Assembly: GCA_922989275.2 (NCBI GenBank)
Contig: OV277861.1
Location: 18,376,540-18,440,539 of the forward strand
Source: Gari tellinella
Lineage: Eukaryota; Mollusca; Bivalvia; Cardiida; Psammobiidae
Direction: 5' to 3'
DNA: 64,000 bases
The position numbers were made by a program, and so were the translations under genes. The notes below the pieces were generated by a model that worked only from the letters and a program-made list of their open reading frames with translations, did no database searches and was not told the DNA's origin. Each line of letters begins with the position of its first letter. The first letter of the stretch is position 1. Below are positions 1-10,896 of the stretch, piece after piece.

Positions 1-99
1 GCAAGACAAACATAAAGCAAAGTGAATATAGGAGCCCGCCTTGGTACGGTCAGTAGCAATCAATAATTAACTTTAAATTAATTAATCATTAACAACCAC
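1..99 (-). repeat. Dispersed repeat, truncated by window edge
   Basis: The first 99 bases match, in reverse complement, bases 46104-46199 with only a few differences (shared core GGAGCCCGCCTTGG and GTCAGTAGCAATCAATAA). It is therefore one copy of a dispersed element whose other copy lies inverted 46 kb away. The motif of a CGCGCCAAGG-type core beside a TATATTCAC stretch is one I associate from memory with molluscan repeats. The class (retrotransposon 3' end or other) is unknown. Confidence 0.7.
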
Positions 100-234
100 A
101 TCCATATCCACAACCATATCCATAGTCAGAGTGTTCTTTCTATTTGTATGTTGTTATCTGTAACATACGAATATTTTTTGCTAATTATATATTGTTGTTT
201 AATGAATATGCATTATAACATAATTATAGAACTG

Positions 235-294
235 TGAATGTATTCTGGGCCGACGGCCTTCATTACACGGAATAAATTGAGTTGAAATTGAATT
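235..294 (+). repeat. Short dispersed repeat with AATAAATTGAGTTG tail
   Basis: This matches bases 30141-30179 in reverse complement (shared TTCTGGGC, GGCCTT, TACAC and AATAAATT blocks). The A/T-rich tail may be the 3' end of a retroposed element. Only two copies are visible here. Confidence 0.5.
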
Positions 295-304
295 GCTTAC
301 GCGC

Positions 305-820
305 CTTTTGGCGTCATTGGTAGTGAATAGGTTAAAGGCAGGTGGTTATATATAGCACAATACAAAAGTTAAACAAACGGTCTGAAACTTGAAGTCCAAC
401 CTTGCAGTACGATTACGTCGTCATTTTAACATGATCAATGTGCCTTCCTTTAGGCTGTCATACAGTGGAGAAAACGTTATTCTTTGGCCAGCAAACGCGT
501 TTACGTTAAAACTGTTATTTCCAGTGCAAATAGTTTGGAGCCTGATCAGACACCGGATAACTGGGCGTCTGACTAGGCTCCAAACTGTTTGCCACTCAGA
601 TAAAAATGAAAAGTCAGAATTGTCAAAAAATTGTCCTTTTCTGTATTTAAGTGTTTTGCGTTTTCGTTTCGTTTGCGTTTAACGGAAAAGAATACAGTTT
701 TTCTTCACTGTAGTACAGGGACTATATAATATAGGGACTTTACTGTAGAGATAACATTTCAACAAATCGGGATTTTATGCAAAGCCGAGTTAGTGGCGAC
801 TATATCGGTAATGAATTATA
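305..820 (+). repeat. Segmental duplication, copy 1 of 3
   Basis: It begins around GGCGTCATTGG and ends around CTATATCGGTAATG. The same segment recurs about 696 bp downstream and again near 3.1-3.4 kb. Copies 1 and 2 carry a TaB transposon at the same TA; copy 3 does not. The segment encodes nothing recognisable; the frame across it translates a TaB hairpin. Confidence 0.9.
463..710 (+). mobile_element. TaB MITE (copy in duplication 1)
   Basis: A 248-bp element flanked by TA on both sides (461-462, 711-712). Its ends are CAGTGGAGAA and TTCTTCACTG, a Tc1/mariner-type arrangement. The middle holds hairpin 1 with arms TTTGGAGCCTGATCAGACAC and its near complement. It is non-autonomous with no transposase. 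The paralogous copies at 1159-1407 (filled) and 3302-3309 (empty) define the insertion precisely. Confidence 0.9.
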
Positions 821-836
821 TACTGTTATATATATA

Positions 837-1520
837 TTACAGAATCGAATATAATCATTTGTCACCGGTAGAGAAACTCGTCTTTATTACAGCGGAGAAT
901 ACGCTAGTCTTTCCCAAAAAACGCCTTTATGCTAAAATCACAAATGTCAATTGAAAACTGTTTTAACTAGATCAGGCGGCGGGTAAACCTTTGGCGTCAT
1001 TGATAGTGAAAGGGTTAAAGGCAGGTGGCTATATAGCACATTATAAAAGTTAAACAAACGGTCTGAAACTTGAAGTTTCTGGTGTAGTTCTCCAACCTTG
1101 CAGTACGATTACGTCGTCATTTTAACATGATCAATGTGCCTTCCTTTAGGCTGTCATACAGTGGAGAAAACGTTATTCTTTGGCCAGCAAACGCGTTTAC
1201 GTTAAAACTGTTATTTCCAGTGCAAACAGTTTGGAGCCTGATCAGACACCGGATAACTGGGCGTCTGACTAGGCTCCAAACTGTTTGCCACTCAGATAAA
1301 AATGAAAAGTCAGAATTGTCAAAAAATTGTCCTTTTCTGTATTTAAGTGTTTTGCGTTTTCGTTTCGTTTACGTTTAAACGGAAAAGAATACAGTTTTTC
1401 TTCACTGTAGTACAGGGACTATATAATATAGGGACTTTACTGTAGAGATAACATTTCAACAAATCGGGACTTTATGCAAAGCCGAGTAAGTGGCGACTAT
1501 ATCGGTAATGGATTATATAC
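837..1520 (+). repeat. Segmental duplication, copy 2 of 3
   Basis: The left part, from TTACAGAATCGAATATAATC, matches 2975 onward; the right part matches copy 1. Copies 2 and 3 therefore share about 160 bp upstream that copy 1 lacks. It contains the second TaB copy. Confidence 0.9.
1159..1407 (+). mobile_element. TaB MITE (copy in duplication 2)
   Basis: A 249-bp TaB flanked by TA (1157-1158, 1408-1409), nearly identical to 463-710 and in the same paralogous position. The insertion predates the duplication that produced copies 1 and 2. Confidence 0.9.
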
Positions 1521-1524
1521 TGTT

Positions 1525-2810
1525 ATTTCTCGCTTTTCAGGGGTGCTAGACCACATTTTGTTACTATAAATAGCAGTGCGGCAAACCTTGTCTGGTACGG
1601 TATCCTTCCGCCCGATTGGCTAAAAGCAAGGGAAAGGGACGTCACTCTTACAGAAATTCCCTAAAACTTAAATGGACCACAAACTACGTTTATAGAGAGA
1701 AATGAAACCGATAATTTTACAGTAGACTTTACAGTTGTCTGTGGCTTTCGACAATTCAATGATCCGATGTTTAAACCATAATTTATGTTGTTGTTGTTGA
1801 TTGTTTCACATGATCGAGTATACCATTAGCAACTATTTTGAGTAAAATCACTGGATTGCGTCCCTTAAAGACCTAGTAAAGAAGCCGAAATATGCATTGT
1901 GGTTTTCTCCCTTTATTTCAATACATGACAGATAATATATCCTTTCCCTTGGCAGTTATATGATACCGCGCAATTAAACGCAGCTTGAAATCATGAAATA
2001 TAGTGTAATTCAACTTAAAAAATACTGTACAAGACACTAATCTATTTTTCTGAAATTTATATCATTAGAAAGAGCAATGTTTTCTCAATTTACTCATAAC
2101 GGGGCGGATATTTGATTTCGATAAATAAATTGCTTTTAAGATCCAAGAAAGGTACAACACTCCCACTTTTTGCATATTCGTATAAGAATATATAGGCAGC
2201 ACTTTACTGTTTAAATAATCAAAAAAATACTGTTGAAGATGAAATATTATCTTAAAACAAAATATACCATCATAAAGTGTAGATTTAGACCATTCAACTC
2301 ATAACGGGGCGGATATTGTGATTGGAACAATAATGGTTTTATTGCAGTTACAAAAAAAAATCCTTATATATTTTATGTAACCTAAATTAATGGCTTCTTG
2401 CTGGAAAGTCGCTATCGGCTTATTTTTCAAGGGGAGCAACTCCTTCGATTAAGCCATGCATTACACCAAAATAGTCCCTATTGCGCGTAAGGTCGCGTTC
2501 TTATATGACGTCTTTGACGTCGGTTGTTGTTATGGCTTGAAAGTAGACCGCATATAAAGGAAGAAAATTTTACTATTCAAAATCGCTTGGATTCAATAAA
2601 AACGTTTGTATTTCTGAGTTGTGATCTAAAATGGGACATGTTTTCTTCTTAAAACGTGTGTACAAATAAATGTATAAGCCAAGCTGAAATAGCGCGAGTT
2701 TTAAACAGCTGTTTGTTGCTATTGGATATAGAATGTGTGATTCGGATAAAAAGTAGGTCTTTACAGTTCCTTTAATTAACTCGTTTTAACGGTAATGTTA
2801 AGCGAGAAAA
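1525..2810. other. Non-repetitive AT-rich stretch, no gene seen
   Basis: No convincing open frame is present. A TATAAATAG string (around 1565) and a GATTGGC string (around 1613) could be core-promoter-like by chance. Two TGACGTC half-palindromes lie 9 nt apart near 2505-2523. The phrase ACTCATAACGGGGCGGATAT occurs twice (about 2092 and 2297), so a short direct repeat is present. No transcript evidence can be read from the sequence. Confidence 0.5.
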
Positions 2811-2812
2811 AT

Positions 2813-2961
2813 AATCAAGCACGGCTTTTGGTAAAGACGGGGGATTCTATACCCTCGGTTTGTCTGTTCCTGTCGGAAACTCGCTAAAGCTCGTTTCCGA
2901 CTGGGAACAGACTAACCTCGGGTATAGAATTCCCCGTCTTTACCAAAAGTCGTGCTTGATT
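2813..2961. repeat. 149-bp near-perfect palindrome
   Basis: The left arm AATCAAGCACGGCTTTTGG is mirrored by the right arm ending CGTGCTTGATT, with a few mismatches across about 70-bp arms. The centre lies around CTCGCTAAAGCTCG. It abuts the start of duplication copy 3. No target duplication is obvious, so it may be a fold-back element or a collapsed inverted duplication. Confidence 0.85.
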
Positions 2962-2974
2962 CTATTAATATATC

Positions 2975-3409
2975 TTACAGAATCGAATATAATCATTTGT
3001 CACCGGTAGAGAAACTCGTCTTTATTACAGCGGAGAATACGCTAGTCTTTCCCAAAAAACGCCTTTATGCTAAAATCACAAATGTCAATTGAAAACAGTT
3101 TTGAACTAGATCAGGCGGCGGGTAAACCTTTGGCGTCATTGATAGTGAAAGGGTTAAAGGCAGGTGGCTATATATCACATTATAAAAGTTAAACAAACGG
3201 TCTCACACTGGAACTTTCTGGCTTAGTTCTCCGACCGTGCAGTACGTTTACGTTGTCATTTTACATGTATCATGATAAATGTGTCTTCCTTGAGGCTGTC
3301 ATACATGTAGTACAGGGACTATATAGGGACTTTACTGTAGAGATAACTTTTTAATAAATCGGGATTTTATGAAAGCAGAGTTAGTTGCAACTATATCGGT
3401 AATGGATTA
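2975..3409 (+). repeat. Segmental duplication, copy 3 of 3 (empty TaB site)
   Basis: It matches copy 2 from TTACAGAATCG through GGCTGTCA, then continues GTACAGGGAC as in copies 1 and 2. TaB is absent; TACATGTA sits at its place (3302-3309). Confidence 0.9.
3302..3309. other. TaB excision footprint TACATGTA
   Basis: At the paralogous TaB target this copy reads TA-CA-TG-TA: two target TAs around the first two and last two bases of TaB (CAGT...ACTG). This is the footprint form described for Tc1-type excision. A never-occupied site would read a single TA. Confidence 0.7.
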
Positions 3410-4199
3410 AAGAGACTGAAAATAAAAGTTTAGGATAAAAAGTAATATATGACAAATTTGGACACAGGGTACCTTTTGCTGACAAATGCCAATTTCATTT
3501 CCGTTGTTTAACACAATGAATCGTCCGCGATTACAACCGCAATGTGTACATAATCAGGAACAACAATATGAAGAGTGCTTTATGCTATTGCGCTGGTTGC
3601 ACAGTCGGGTAAGGCGCCGGTGTTGTAAATACTTACAATGCTTTCTGTGTATTCATCATTGATATAACTCATCAGGTGACAAATGGTGAAATAAATTGCG
3701 TTTATAAACACATTGGAGATAGACCAAACGTTAAAATAGGTTAAAAACTGTTTGGTCCTCCTATCAATGTTTTGGTCAAAGTGCAAAATTAAAAATGTAG
3801 GACAAAAACCCCAATAGGAGACAACTATATTTAACCCTTATCAAGGCTATCGCGACTTGACTGGTATTTTCAAATAGTTTCTATCGAAATCAGACGCCGC
3901 GTCTCTGGAACTACACTGTGTTACACTGGTTTAGAGATGTCTATAAACTTAAAAAGTATGTAAATCGAAATTTATTTTTTATGCAGACGACAATTTCAGA
4001 GCATACGTTTTTACGGAAGAATAAGATTAAGCAGACGATAATAATAGCGGTGAAAATATTAAGATGAGTAACTAAGACAATATTTGGATAATATATCTGA
4101 TTATAACATCTATCATAGCCAACTGTAAAACCAGGAAAGAGACGAGGAGTATTACGGCGACCCATCTAGAATTATGCTGCTTGCTATGATTAATGCCTT
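3410..4199. other. No gene or repeat recognised
   Basis: AT-rich sequence with open frames under 80 codons on both strands. None has recognisable motifs, and no hairpin element is visible. Confidence 0.4.
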
Positions 4200-4450
4200 T
4201 TAACTCTTTCCTCCCTAAAACTTCAAATGGACAATCCCAGTTTCCATTTTAGTCCAGTCCATTTCTGACTTTTAAGGGGTTTTGTTGTCAATGTTTTGCA
4301 TTATGACAAAAAGTGAATACCCAGATCAGAGGGCTCCGTAAGGAGCCCTCTGATCTGGGGATTCACTGTTTGCATAGGAAAAGTGCACTTTTCACATGTA
4401 TACTGTTTGAAAAGGACGCCTATATGCGGGACTAGGGTTCAAAGGGTTAA
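4200..4450 (-). mobile_element. HpF MITE, complete
   Basis: A 251-bp element starting and ending in TTAA (4200-4203, 4447-4450) with ends TTAACTCTTTCCTCCC and AGGGTTCAAAGGGTTAA. The central hairpin has arms CCCAGATCAGAGGGCTCC and GGAGCCCTCTGATCTGGGG. The length equals the copy at 47328-47578. TTAA plus a CCCTTT terminus is piggyBac-like. Confidence 0.9.
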
Positions 4451-4565
4451 GGGCCTTACACTCGTTTTAATTATTCGCCTGCAAATCACAACTGGGCTCC
4501 GCGTAGCGACAACTGATTGCAATGCAACATGTTTCATTATCATGTTAAGATTGCTAAACTTAATA

Positions 4566-4770
4566 TTAACACCTTCCAGAACAATAATAATTTGCACACA
4601 GTTTAGATCCTGATCAGACGCCGCGTAACACGGCGGCTGATCAGGATCCAAACTGTTTGACACTAATTTAAATATTTCTTAAGATCAAATACCTAAAAAT
4701 TTAATCTTAGAAATAAAACCAGACGTCAATTGTTTAGAATTGAAGACGGCATGGCAGTAAAGGGGTTTAA
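4566..4770 (+). mobile_element. HpA MITE
   Basis: Bounded by TTAA (4566-4569, 4767-4770) and terminating in GGCAGTAAAGGGG. Hairpin 1 arms are near 4594-4664 (TTAGATCCTGATCAGACGCC / GGCTGATCAGGATCCAAAC). The 3' flank carries CAGACG and AAGACGGCATGGCAG, a decayed form of the family's TGACGTCATGGCAG. Confidence 0.85.
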
Positions 4771-5113
4771 CAACTAAACACCAAACGACAATTCTGAAGC
4801 AAGCGATAGTTTAGCAAGGGGAGTCGTTTGATCGGATACTAGTTTTCTTGTCTTTGAAAATTAAGATGCTTACAAATGAGTTTTAAACAGTTTGGATTCT
4901 GATCAGAGGCTCAATTACTCGGTGCCTAATCAAGTCCAATCTTGTTGCAGCTTTCCGTCATTTCAGGTATCCAAATGTTTTAATTAACATTAAGACCATT
5001 CTTATGAATGTCAACGATAATGCAAATCATCTTGGTCTGAAGTGTTTGCAAACAGTTTGTGTACACTTAAGATAGGACGAATGAAACCATAGCCTTTTAC
5101 AATAACCATTTGT

Positions 5114-5311
5114 TTGGTACCCGGATTGCGTCAGTTAAGAACAAATAGATATACAAAGCCGGGATCATTGCCAGACAGCTATGGTTTATTCAATACTTTA
5201 GACGGAAGTAGGCATCGCCGACCGCCAGGATGCTACATGCTGAAATATTTCTTCCTATTGATTGTTTGCTTCAGTGGAAACACAGACCAATATATCAGAA
5301 TTATCTCCACT
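5114..5311. repeat. Unclassified dispersed fragment
   Basis: The stretch around CCTATTGATTGTTTGCTTCAGTGGAAACACAGACCAATATATCAGAATTA recurs in part, in reverse, at about 20230-20290 and more weakly at 24290-24335. The frame crossing it is probably not a gene. Class unknown. Confidence 0.4.
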
Positions 5312-5527
5312 CTAATACCAGGCTGCCTTACCCAGAGTTGGATAGTTTTTGCAAACATTTTGGATCCTGATCAGACGCCGCGTAACGCGGCGTCTGATCA
5401 GGATCCAAACTGTTTGGCACTCATTTTAATATATTTCTAAGGTCAAAATACCTTAATTTTAAATTTGAGAAATAAAAGCAGACGACAATTGTTTGAAATT
5501 GGTGACGTCATGGCAGAGAAGGGGTAA
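5312..5527 (+). mobile_element. HpA MITE
   Basis: The left end is decayed (TAATACCAGGCTGCCTTACCC); the right end reads GGCAGAGAAGGGGTAA. The hairpin is perfect from GGATCCTGATCAGACGCC to its complement around CGCGTAACGCG. A consensus TGACGTCA lies at 5503-5510. Confidence 0.85.
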
Positions 5528-5600
5528 TGCCGTGCTGCTCTGTAATGAGAATAAGAGAAAACAGTTCACTTTTCTCAAAATTCTCCAATTGAGCTTACGT

Positions 5601-5877
5601 ACAGAAGAAAATACATTATTCTATCCAATTTAAACAAAACGAAACGCAAACGCAGTGAAACAGAAATTTAAAAAAGGCAATGCTCAAAAAACGAGTTAAT
5701 ATTAAAACTGTCAATTACATTGCAAACACTTTGCTAATCAGGCTTCAATCTGTTTGCCACTCAGATTAAAATAAATAGTAAGAAATCTCAAAATATGGTA
5801 TTTTTCTACATTGTAAAATGCAATGCCTTTGAGTTTCGTTTTTATTTATACGGAAAAGAATAACGTCTTTTTAACTG
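5601..5877 (+). mobile_element. Degraded TaB with collapsed hairpin
   Basis: The right end AAAAGAATAACGTC...ACTGTA and the internal CAAACACTTTG...CAGGCTTCAATCTGTTTGCC are TaB. The left arm of the hairpin is missing (CAAACACTTTGCTAATCAGGC). The left boundary is uncertain and may be a second, inverted TaB fragment. Confidence 0.6.
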
Positions 5878-5894
5878 TATGTTTATTGACGTTT

Positions 5895-5975
5895 GTGTAT
5901 GAGCTTGATCAAACATTCTGGAGTAGCGTCAGACGCCAAGTTACTCGGCGTCTTATCTGGTACTTAACTATTTTT
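5895..5975 (+). mobile_element. Decayed hairpin 1 fragment
   Basis: AGCGTCAGACGCCAAGTTACTCGGCGTCTTATCTGG retains the stem but no terminal repeats. Confidence 0.5.
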
Positions 5976-6029
5976 AATCGACAGCAGGCAGCTGTTACAA
6001 TGTACATGCTTTTGATAACCAACATGTAG

Positions 6030-6540
6030 TTTTGATCATAATTCTTCATAAACACCTTCTAGGATAACAGAAATGCATTGAATCTATTCTCTTGCAACAA
6101 TGTATTACATCAAACACACAAAATAGTGAATGTCTAATGACAAAGGGCTATTTTGAGGTAAACAAAAATAAACATTGGCATTATATCTCGAGATACTATT
6201 TTCATATATTTGGTGTTCCGTAACCTTCAACAATTAAACTACAATATTTTGATGTTTTCATGGCATTGTTGTCGACACATATTCATCGAGATACGAATTA
6301 CACTCAGTATGTTCTTCATTGCAAACTCCATTTAAAATATAACTTTATCAGGACGAAAAGTCCACGATAGAAGATGTACGAATTTAGTAATTGGGGGAAA
6401 CTAGCTTTATCTACCGAGATATTTTAAGAGAAATACGTCATATTAGAACATTGTATTTTACATTATATTTTGTTTTCTCTCTGATAAATAATCAGTAAAG
6501 TTACTCTTTATGTTTTATCTAGAACATTTTCATATTATCT
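6030..6540. other. No gene or repeat recognised
   Basis: AT-rich; only short frames and no repeats shared with the rest of the window. Confidence 0.35.
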
Positions 6541-6558
6541 CTTTGAATTCCGTTAGTA

Positions 6559-6803
6559 CAGAGGAGAAGACGTTATTTTTCCCAATAAGCGCGTTTACGC
6601 GGAAACTATTATTTCCATTGCAAACAGTTTGGAGCCTGATCAGACGCCGGGTAACCCGGCGTCTGATCAGGCTCCAAACTGTATGCCATTCAGAAAATAA
6701 TGAATATTCACAATTGTCAACATTTTGTCATTTTCACACTTTATTGCAATGCGTTTGCGTTTGGTTTGCGTTTAAACGGAAAAGAATAACGTCTTCTCCA
6801 CTG
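6559..6803 (+). mobile_element. TaB MITE, complete
   Basis: A 245-bp element between TA dinucleotides. Ends are CAGAGGAGAAGACGTTATTT and AACGTCTTCTCCACTG. The hairpin GGAGCCTGATCAGACGCCGG / CCGGCGTCTGATCAGGCTCC is perfect around GGGTAACCC. Confidence 0.9.
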
Positions 6804-6961
6804 TATTCTTCATTTCCAAATGCTAACGCCCTGCCTAGTGTAGATGGCCTGGATTGTCACGTTAGTTTTAAACCATCAACAGTCGTAATATCGTCATATT
6901 TGGAATTGTCGTCTACAACGTTTCTCAACTTAATATGTATAAATTGTCTAGTCATGAAAAC

Positions 6962-7079
6962 TTAAAGATAAGCGTCAAACAGTTTTGATCCAGATCAGAC
7001 GCCGCGTTACGCGGCGTCTGATCTGGATCAAAGCTGTTTGCAAATGCCAGCCAAATAGGAACAGCAGGCAACGGGTTAA
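6962..7079 (+). mobile_element. HpJ MITE, short form
   Basis: A 118-bp TTAA-bounded element that is mostly hairpin: TTTGATCCAGATCAGACGCC mirrored across CGCGTTACGCG. The right flank CAGCAGGCAACGGGTTAA relates it to 60363-60582. Confidence 0.8.
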
Positions 7080-7520
7080 ATTTAAAAGGGTATAATAACA
7101 CATATTCAAACATGATCAATCACCATTAAACACAGAATAACAAGACATACTGGAGCTGAAGGTTTTAAGCACTGATGTTTTCTGTCATTTTATAAAAATG
7201 AACAGTACATCCGAACAAAGAATTACTTTCACGCATTTTATATATATAGTGTACACCCACATCAATCGCCCCATTTCAACTGCGGGTTTATTGAAGTACG
7301 AACTATCAATTGGCCGTGCTATAAATTCTGTTAATATTGTTGATAATATATAACGAAGACGTTAAATCGTTTCTATCGAAGAGATTAGTCTAGGTATACG
7401 CTATTTGTGATATCCTTTTTGCAGAAGGTGTTTCCAGTTATTTCGATACATTATCTGGAATCCATTAGCTCTGTGATCGTCGTTGTCCCGGAATTTCCAT
7501 ATATTCTACCTTTGTTCAGA
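7080..7520. other. No gene or repeat recognised
   Basis: AT-rich sequence without supportable features. Confidence 0.35.
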
Positions 7521-7525
7521 TAGTG

Positions 7526-7779
7526 TAAACATTGGAGAATACCTTATTCGTTCCCGCTAAACAAGTATGTGCTAAACGCCACAGTTTTACTATGCCCATT
7601 CGAAAAGTTTAGAACCAGATCAGACGCCGGATGACCGGCGTCTGATCTGGTTCCAAACTGCTTGCTATACAGATTAAAAACGTTGCCAATATTTCTAAAA
7701 CCCTGCGTTTCCTACAATTGATCGCAACTCGCCTGTGTTTAGTTTCGTTAAAAGGGGAAGCATAACGTCCGTCTTACTG
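7526..7779 (+). mobile_element. TaB MITE, old copy
   Basis: Diverged ends ATTGGAGAATACC and CGTCCGTCTTACTG, still beside TA. The hairpin uses AGAACCAGATCAGACGCCGG mirrored by CCGGCGTCTGATCTGGTTCC, changed relative to other copies but still paired. Confidence 0.75.
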
Positions 7780-8002
7780 TATGATGTACTCTATCGTTCA
7801 TGGCTTATTCTCGGCAGTAGACTGAGAGCATTATATTCTCTAGTTGTCAAACGAATTACTAAAGCATTTAAGCCAACCTTCTAAACAACAACTAAAAAGG
7901 AAAACCATTTGGTTTCTCAAATGCATGTTGGTGTTCAAAGCAGGAATAATGTATCTACATGTACCTTTAGAGAAATCAATGCTTATTTATTTAGTGGCGC
8001 TA

Positions 8003-8569
8003 ACACACTGGTATGGCAAAACGAACGGGCTCCCGCTTAACGCTTCATTTCCCGTTAATCTAACGTATCGGCTCCCGTTAAAAATGGCATCAGTTGTTAA
8101 ATCGACACATGTGAGTATACAAATATGATGTTTGTCATTGGATATTGCTTGAAATGTAGACCAAGACTACTCTTACGTAGTGTCTCACACACTGATGCAT
8201 GCATACGTATAATTTATTTGTAGGATAAATGCTTGAGGTTGATGTTTAACTTGAAAAAGTTTCTACCGTTACGGCGATTTCTGAAGAAACTGATGCTCAT
8301 TGACCATAAATTGTTCTGAATAGGCAACAAATTCAGCTCTTATCGACATCAAATATGTCCGTCGAGTAGTCTGGATATAAACGTCAACTGCATATAAGAA
8401 ATAATCCGTTTAGCTATTAAACAAATAAAGATTTTGATTGTTTTTATTACAAAGAACCACTTTCCAGTTGTGTGTACAACGAACATGCTCCAGATCAAAA
8501 TAATCATTGTAGAGTGTTTTTTTCTAAAACTCTAGACCAATTTGAAATTAATATTTGCATCTGAAGTAG
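8003..8569 (+). repeat. Inverted long repeat, left copy
   Basis: It matches 11350-11912 in reverse complement over about 570 bp (shared CTGGTATGGCAAAACGA, GGGCTCCCGCTTAACGCTTC, ATGCTCATTGACCATAAATT). Divergence is moderate with small indels. No coding potential was recognised. It may be two copies of an unknown dispersed element. Confidence 0.9.
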
Positions 8570-8904
8570 AATACCGTCTCCATTGCTATCGCCGGCAATG
8601 TTTTGTAAGTTTACTCTGTTATTTTAAAATATAAATCCCTTACTGAGACCGTTTGAATAACTCATAGTGGGCAGCCAGGGCACCCACAATTTTGGAATCC
8701 ATATTGTCAACAGACGTTATGAATGAAATTAATTTTCAAGCACAGGGCATTATATCTCGTTGCATGTATATATAAGGAAACGAAAGCGGATCTTCCACCT
8801 GTGCCTGCTATAACATCCCTTAAAAATGTATCTTTGACCAGACCAAGAACACCAAGCACGAGAAAATATAGATCTTCATTGACCTTGAAGATTCATTTCA
8901 TACC

Positions 8905-9900
8905 CTCATACTACCTACTCCTAACGCTAACACTACCTACTCCTACTACTCCCTACCCCTACCTACTCCTAACACTACCTATCCTAATACTACCTACTCC
9001 TAATACTACCACTATATTCCTAACACTACCACTACCTAACACTACTCTACCTACCCCTACCTACTCCGAACACTACCACTACATACTCCTATCACTACTG
9101 TACCGACCCCTACCACTACCTACTCCTAACACTACTCTACCTACCATAATATTACCACTACCACTCCTAACACTACTCCTAACACTACCACTACCTACTC
9201 CTCCTAATACTACTCCTAACACTACCACTACCTAACACTACCACTACCTACTCCTAACACTACTCTACCTACCCTAATATTACCACTACCTACTCCTAAC
9301 ACTACTCTACCTACCCCTACCTACCCCTTACACTACATACCCCTACCACTACCTACTCCTTACACTACTCTACCTACCATGATATTACCACTACCTACTC
9401 CTAACACTACCACTACCTACTCCTAACACTACTCCTAATACTACCACTACCTACTCCTAATACTACCAACCCCTAATACTACCGCTACATTACTCCTAAT
9501 ATTACCAATCCATATCCCTAACACTATCACTACCGACTGCTTACACTACCTACCCCTATCACTACCACAGCGTACTCTACTTACCCCTAATACTACCTAC
9601 TAACACTACTCTACCTACCCCTAATACTATCACCACCTATTCCTGACAACCACTTCCTACTCCTAACACTACCTACTCCTGACACTACTCTACTCTACCT
9701 ACCCCTAATACTACGATTACTCTACTCCTAATACTACCTACTCCTAACACTACTCTACCTACCCATAATACTAGCACTACCTATTCCTTACACTACCAGT
9801 ACCTACTCCTTACACTACTCTACCTACCCTTAATACTACCACTATCTACTCATAACACTACCACTACCTACTCTGTCTACCCCTTATCTTAGCACTCTAC
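8905..9900 (+). repeat. Degenerate C/T/A-only satellite, about 1 kb
   Basis: An irregular array of CTACTCCTAACACTAC, CACTAC and CTACCCCTA units. The + strand is almost free of G for about 1 kb, so the - strand is G/A/T with many GG pairs. The 170-codon open frame over its left half exists because the array lacks stop codons in that frame; it is not a gene. Some units read CCCTAA, as in telomeric repeat, but the array is too irregular to call interstitial telomere. Confidence 0.9.
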
Positions 9901-10466
9901 TATACATGTACTTTATCTACTTCTGACACTAAAGCTAGATAACTTCTACTACAACAACTGCTACTAGTACTATTACCCCTGTGGGACAGGAGTAGTGCAC
10001 AGACAAGGCAAAAAGACACCAAAGTAAACAAATACAAAGACGTCGTTGACTCCCGAATGGGTGTCAGTTCAAAGAAGGCATTGTGCCATACAGTGAAATT
10101 GGCCTTAAATATATCACGGGGACTATATACAAGCACAGTTTTACGTTGGACAGGTCTCTGCAGAGTGAGTGAACAAGTTATGAGACAAAAATGGCCTTCA
10201 AACTCATTTTGGTTCATTCAAGCGGACGATTGCTTTCATGTGTGTCCTTTAAAAATAACAATCCTATTTAAATATTTATTCGTTTTTATTATCACCTCTT
10301 TAAAGAAGTTATTATTAATAAAATTGTAAATTTGCTTTCCCAAATGTATGCAATCCAAACGGTATGTCCCTGATTTGCATATGAACAAGGTGTTATACCC
10401 CTGGGCAGCCAAAAGCAGTTAAGACTGCCAAAGAGTTATCTTTCGTGTGTCTATTGTTGTGGTTGT

Positions 10467-10600
10467 TTAATCCCTTCACTGCCTTACCCCGAGTACGATG
10501 GATCTAGTTATTTGCATACAGTGTGGTTCCTGACCAGACGCCGCGTAACTAGGTATTTGGTCAGGTTCCAAACTATTTGTAACTAAGATTACAATATAGC
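10467..10600 (+). mobile_element. HpA MITE, degraded
   Basis: The left end TTAATCCCTTCACTGCC and CCCCGAGTACGATGG are intact. The hairpin is eroded (TTCCTGACCAGACGCCGCG / TTGGTCAGGTTCC). The right end is lost. Confidence 0.75.
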
Positions 10601-10896
10601 GTAAGAAAAAACAAAAATGTATTTCTACATTTTGTTGCATTTCGTTTGCGTTCTGCGCTCATCTCAATAATTCAGGCCCAAATATCTAAAACAAAAACTA
10701 CATTTGATAAATGAAACCAGAATTCGCGTATCGATGCTTCTAATGATGGTCTACTGTTTGTCAATGTCCTGCTATGTTTAAAATATACTAAATGCATTTG
10801 CAAGACCCAGTGGTCTACCCAAATTTCATAGAAGATTGGTTCATGTTTTGGTAACGAATATGAGCCACAAGGTAACGTATAACCCGCAAAGGTACT

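Noticed and set aside
1565..1620. TATAAATAG plus inverted CCAAT as a promoter
   Set aside because: Wrong order and spacing and no downstream reading frame; expected by chance in AT-rich DNA.
6510..6965. 151-codon open frame
   Set aside because: It reads straight through a complete TaB element; the arginine-rich middle is the hairpin.
8723..9235. 170-codon open frame, rich in Thr, Leu and Pro
   Set aside because: Most of it is translation of the G-free satellite, which lacks stops in this frame by composition.
8905..9900. Interstitial telomeric repeat (CCCTAA)
   Set aside because: CCCTAA occurs only sporadically among CTACTCCTAACAC units; no regular hexamer array.
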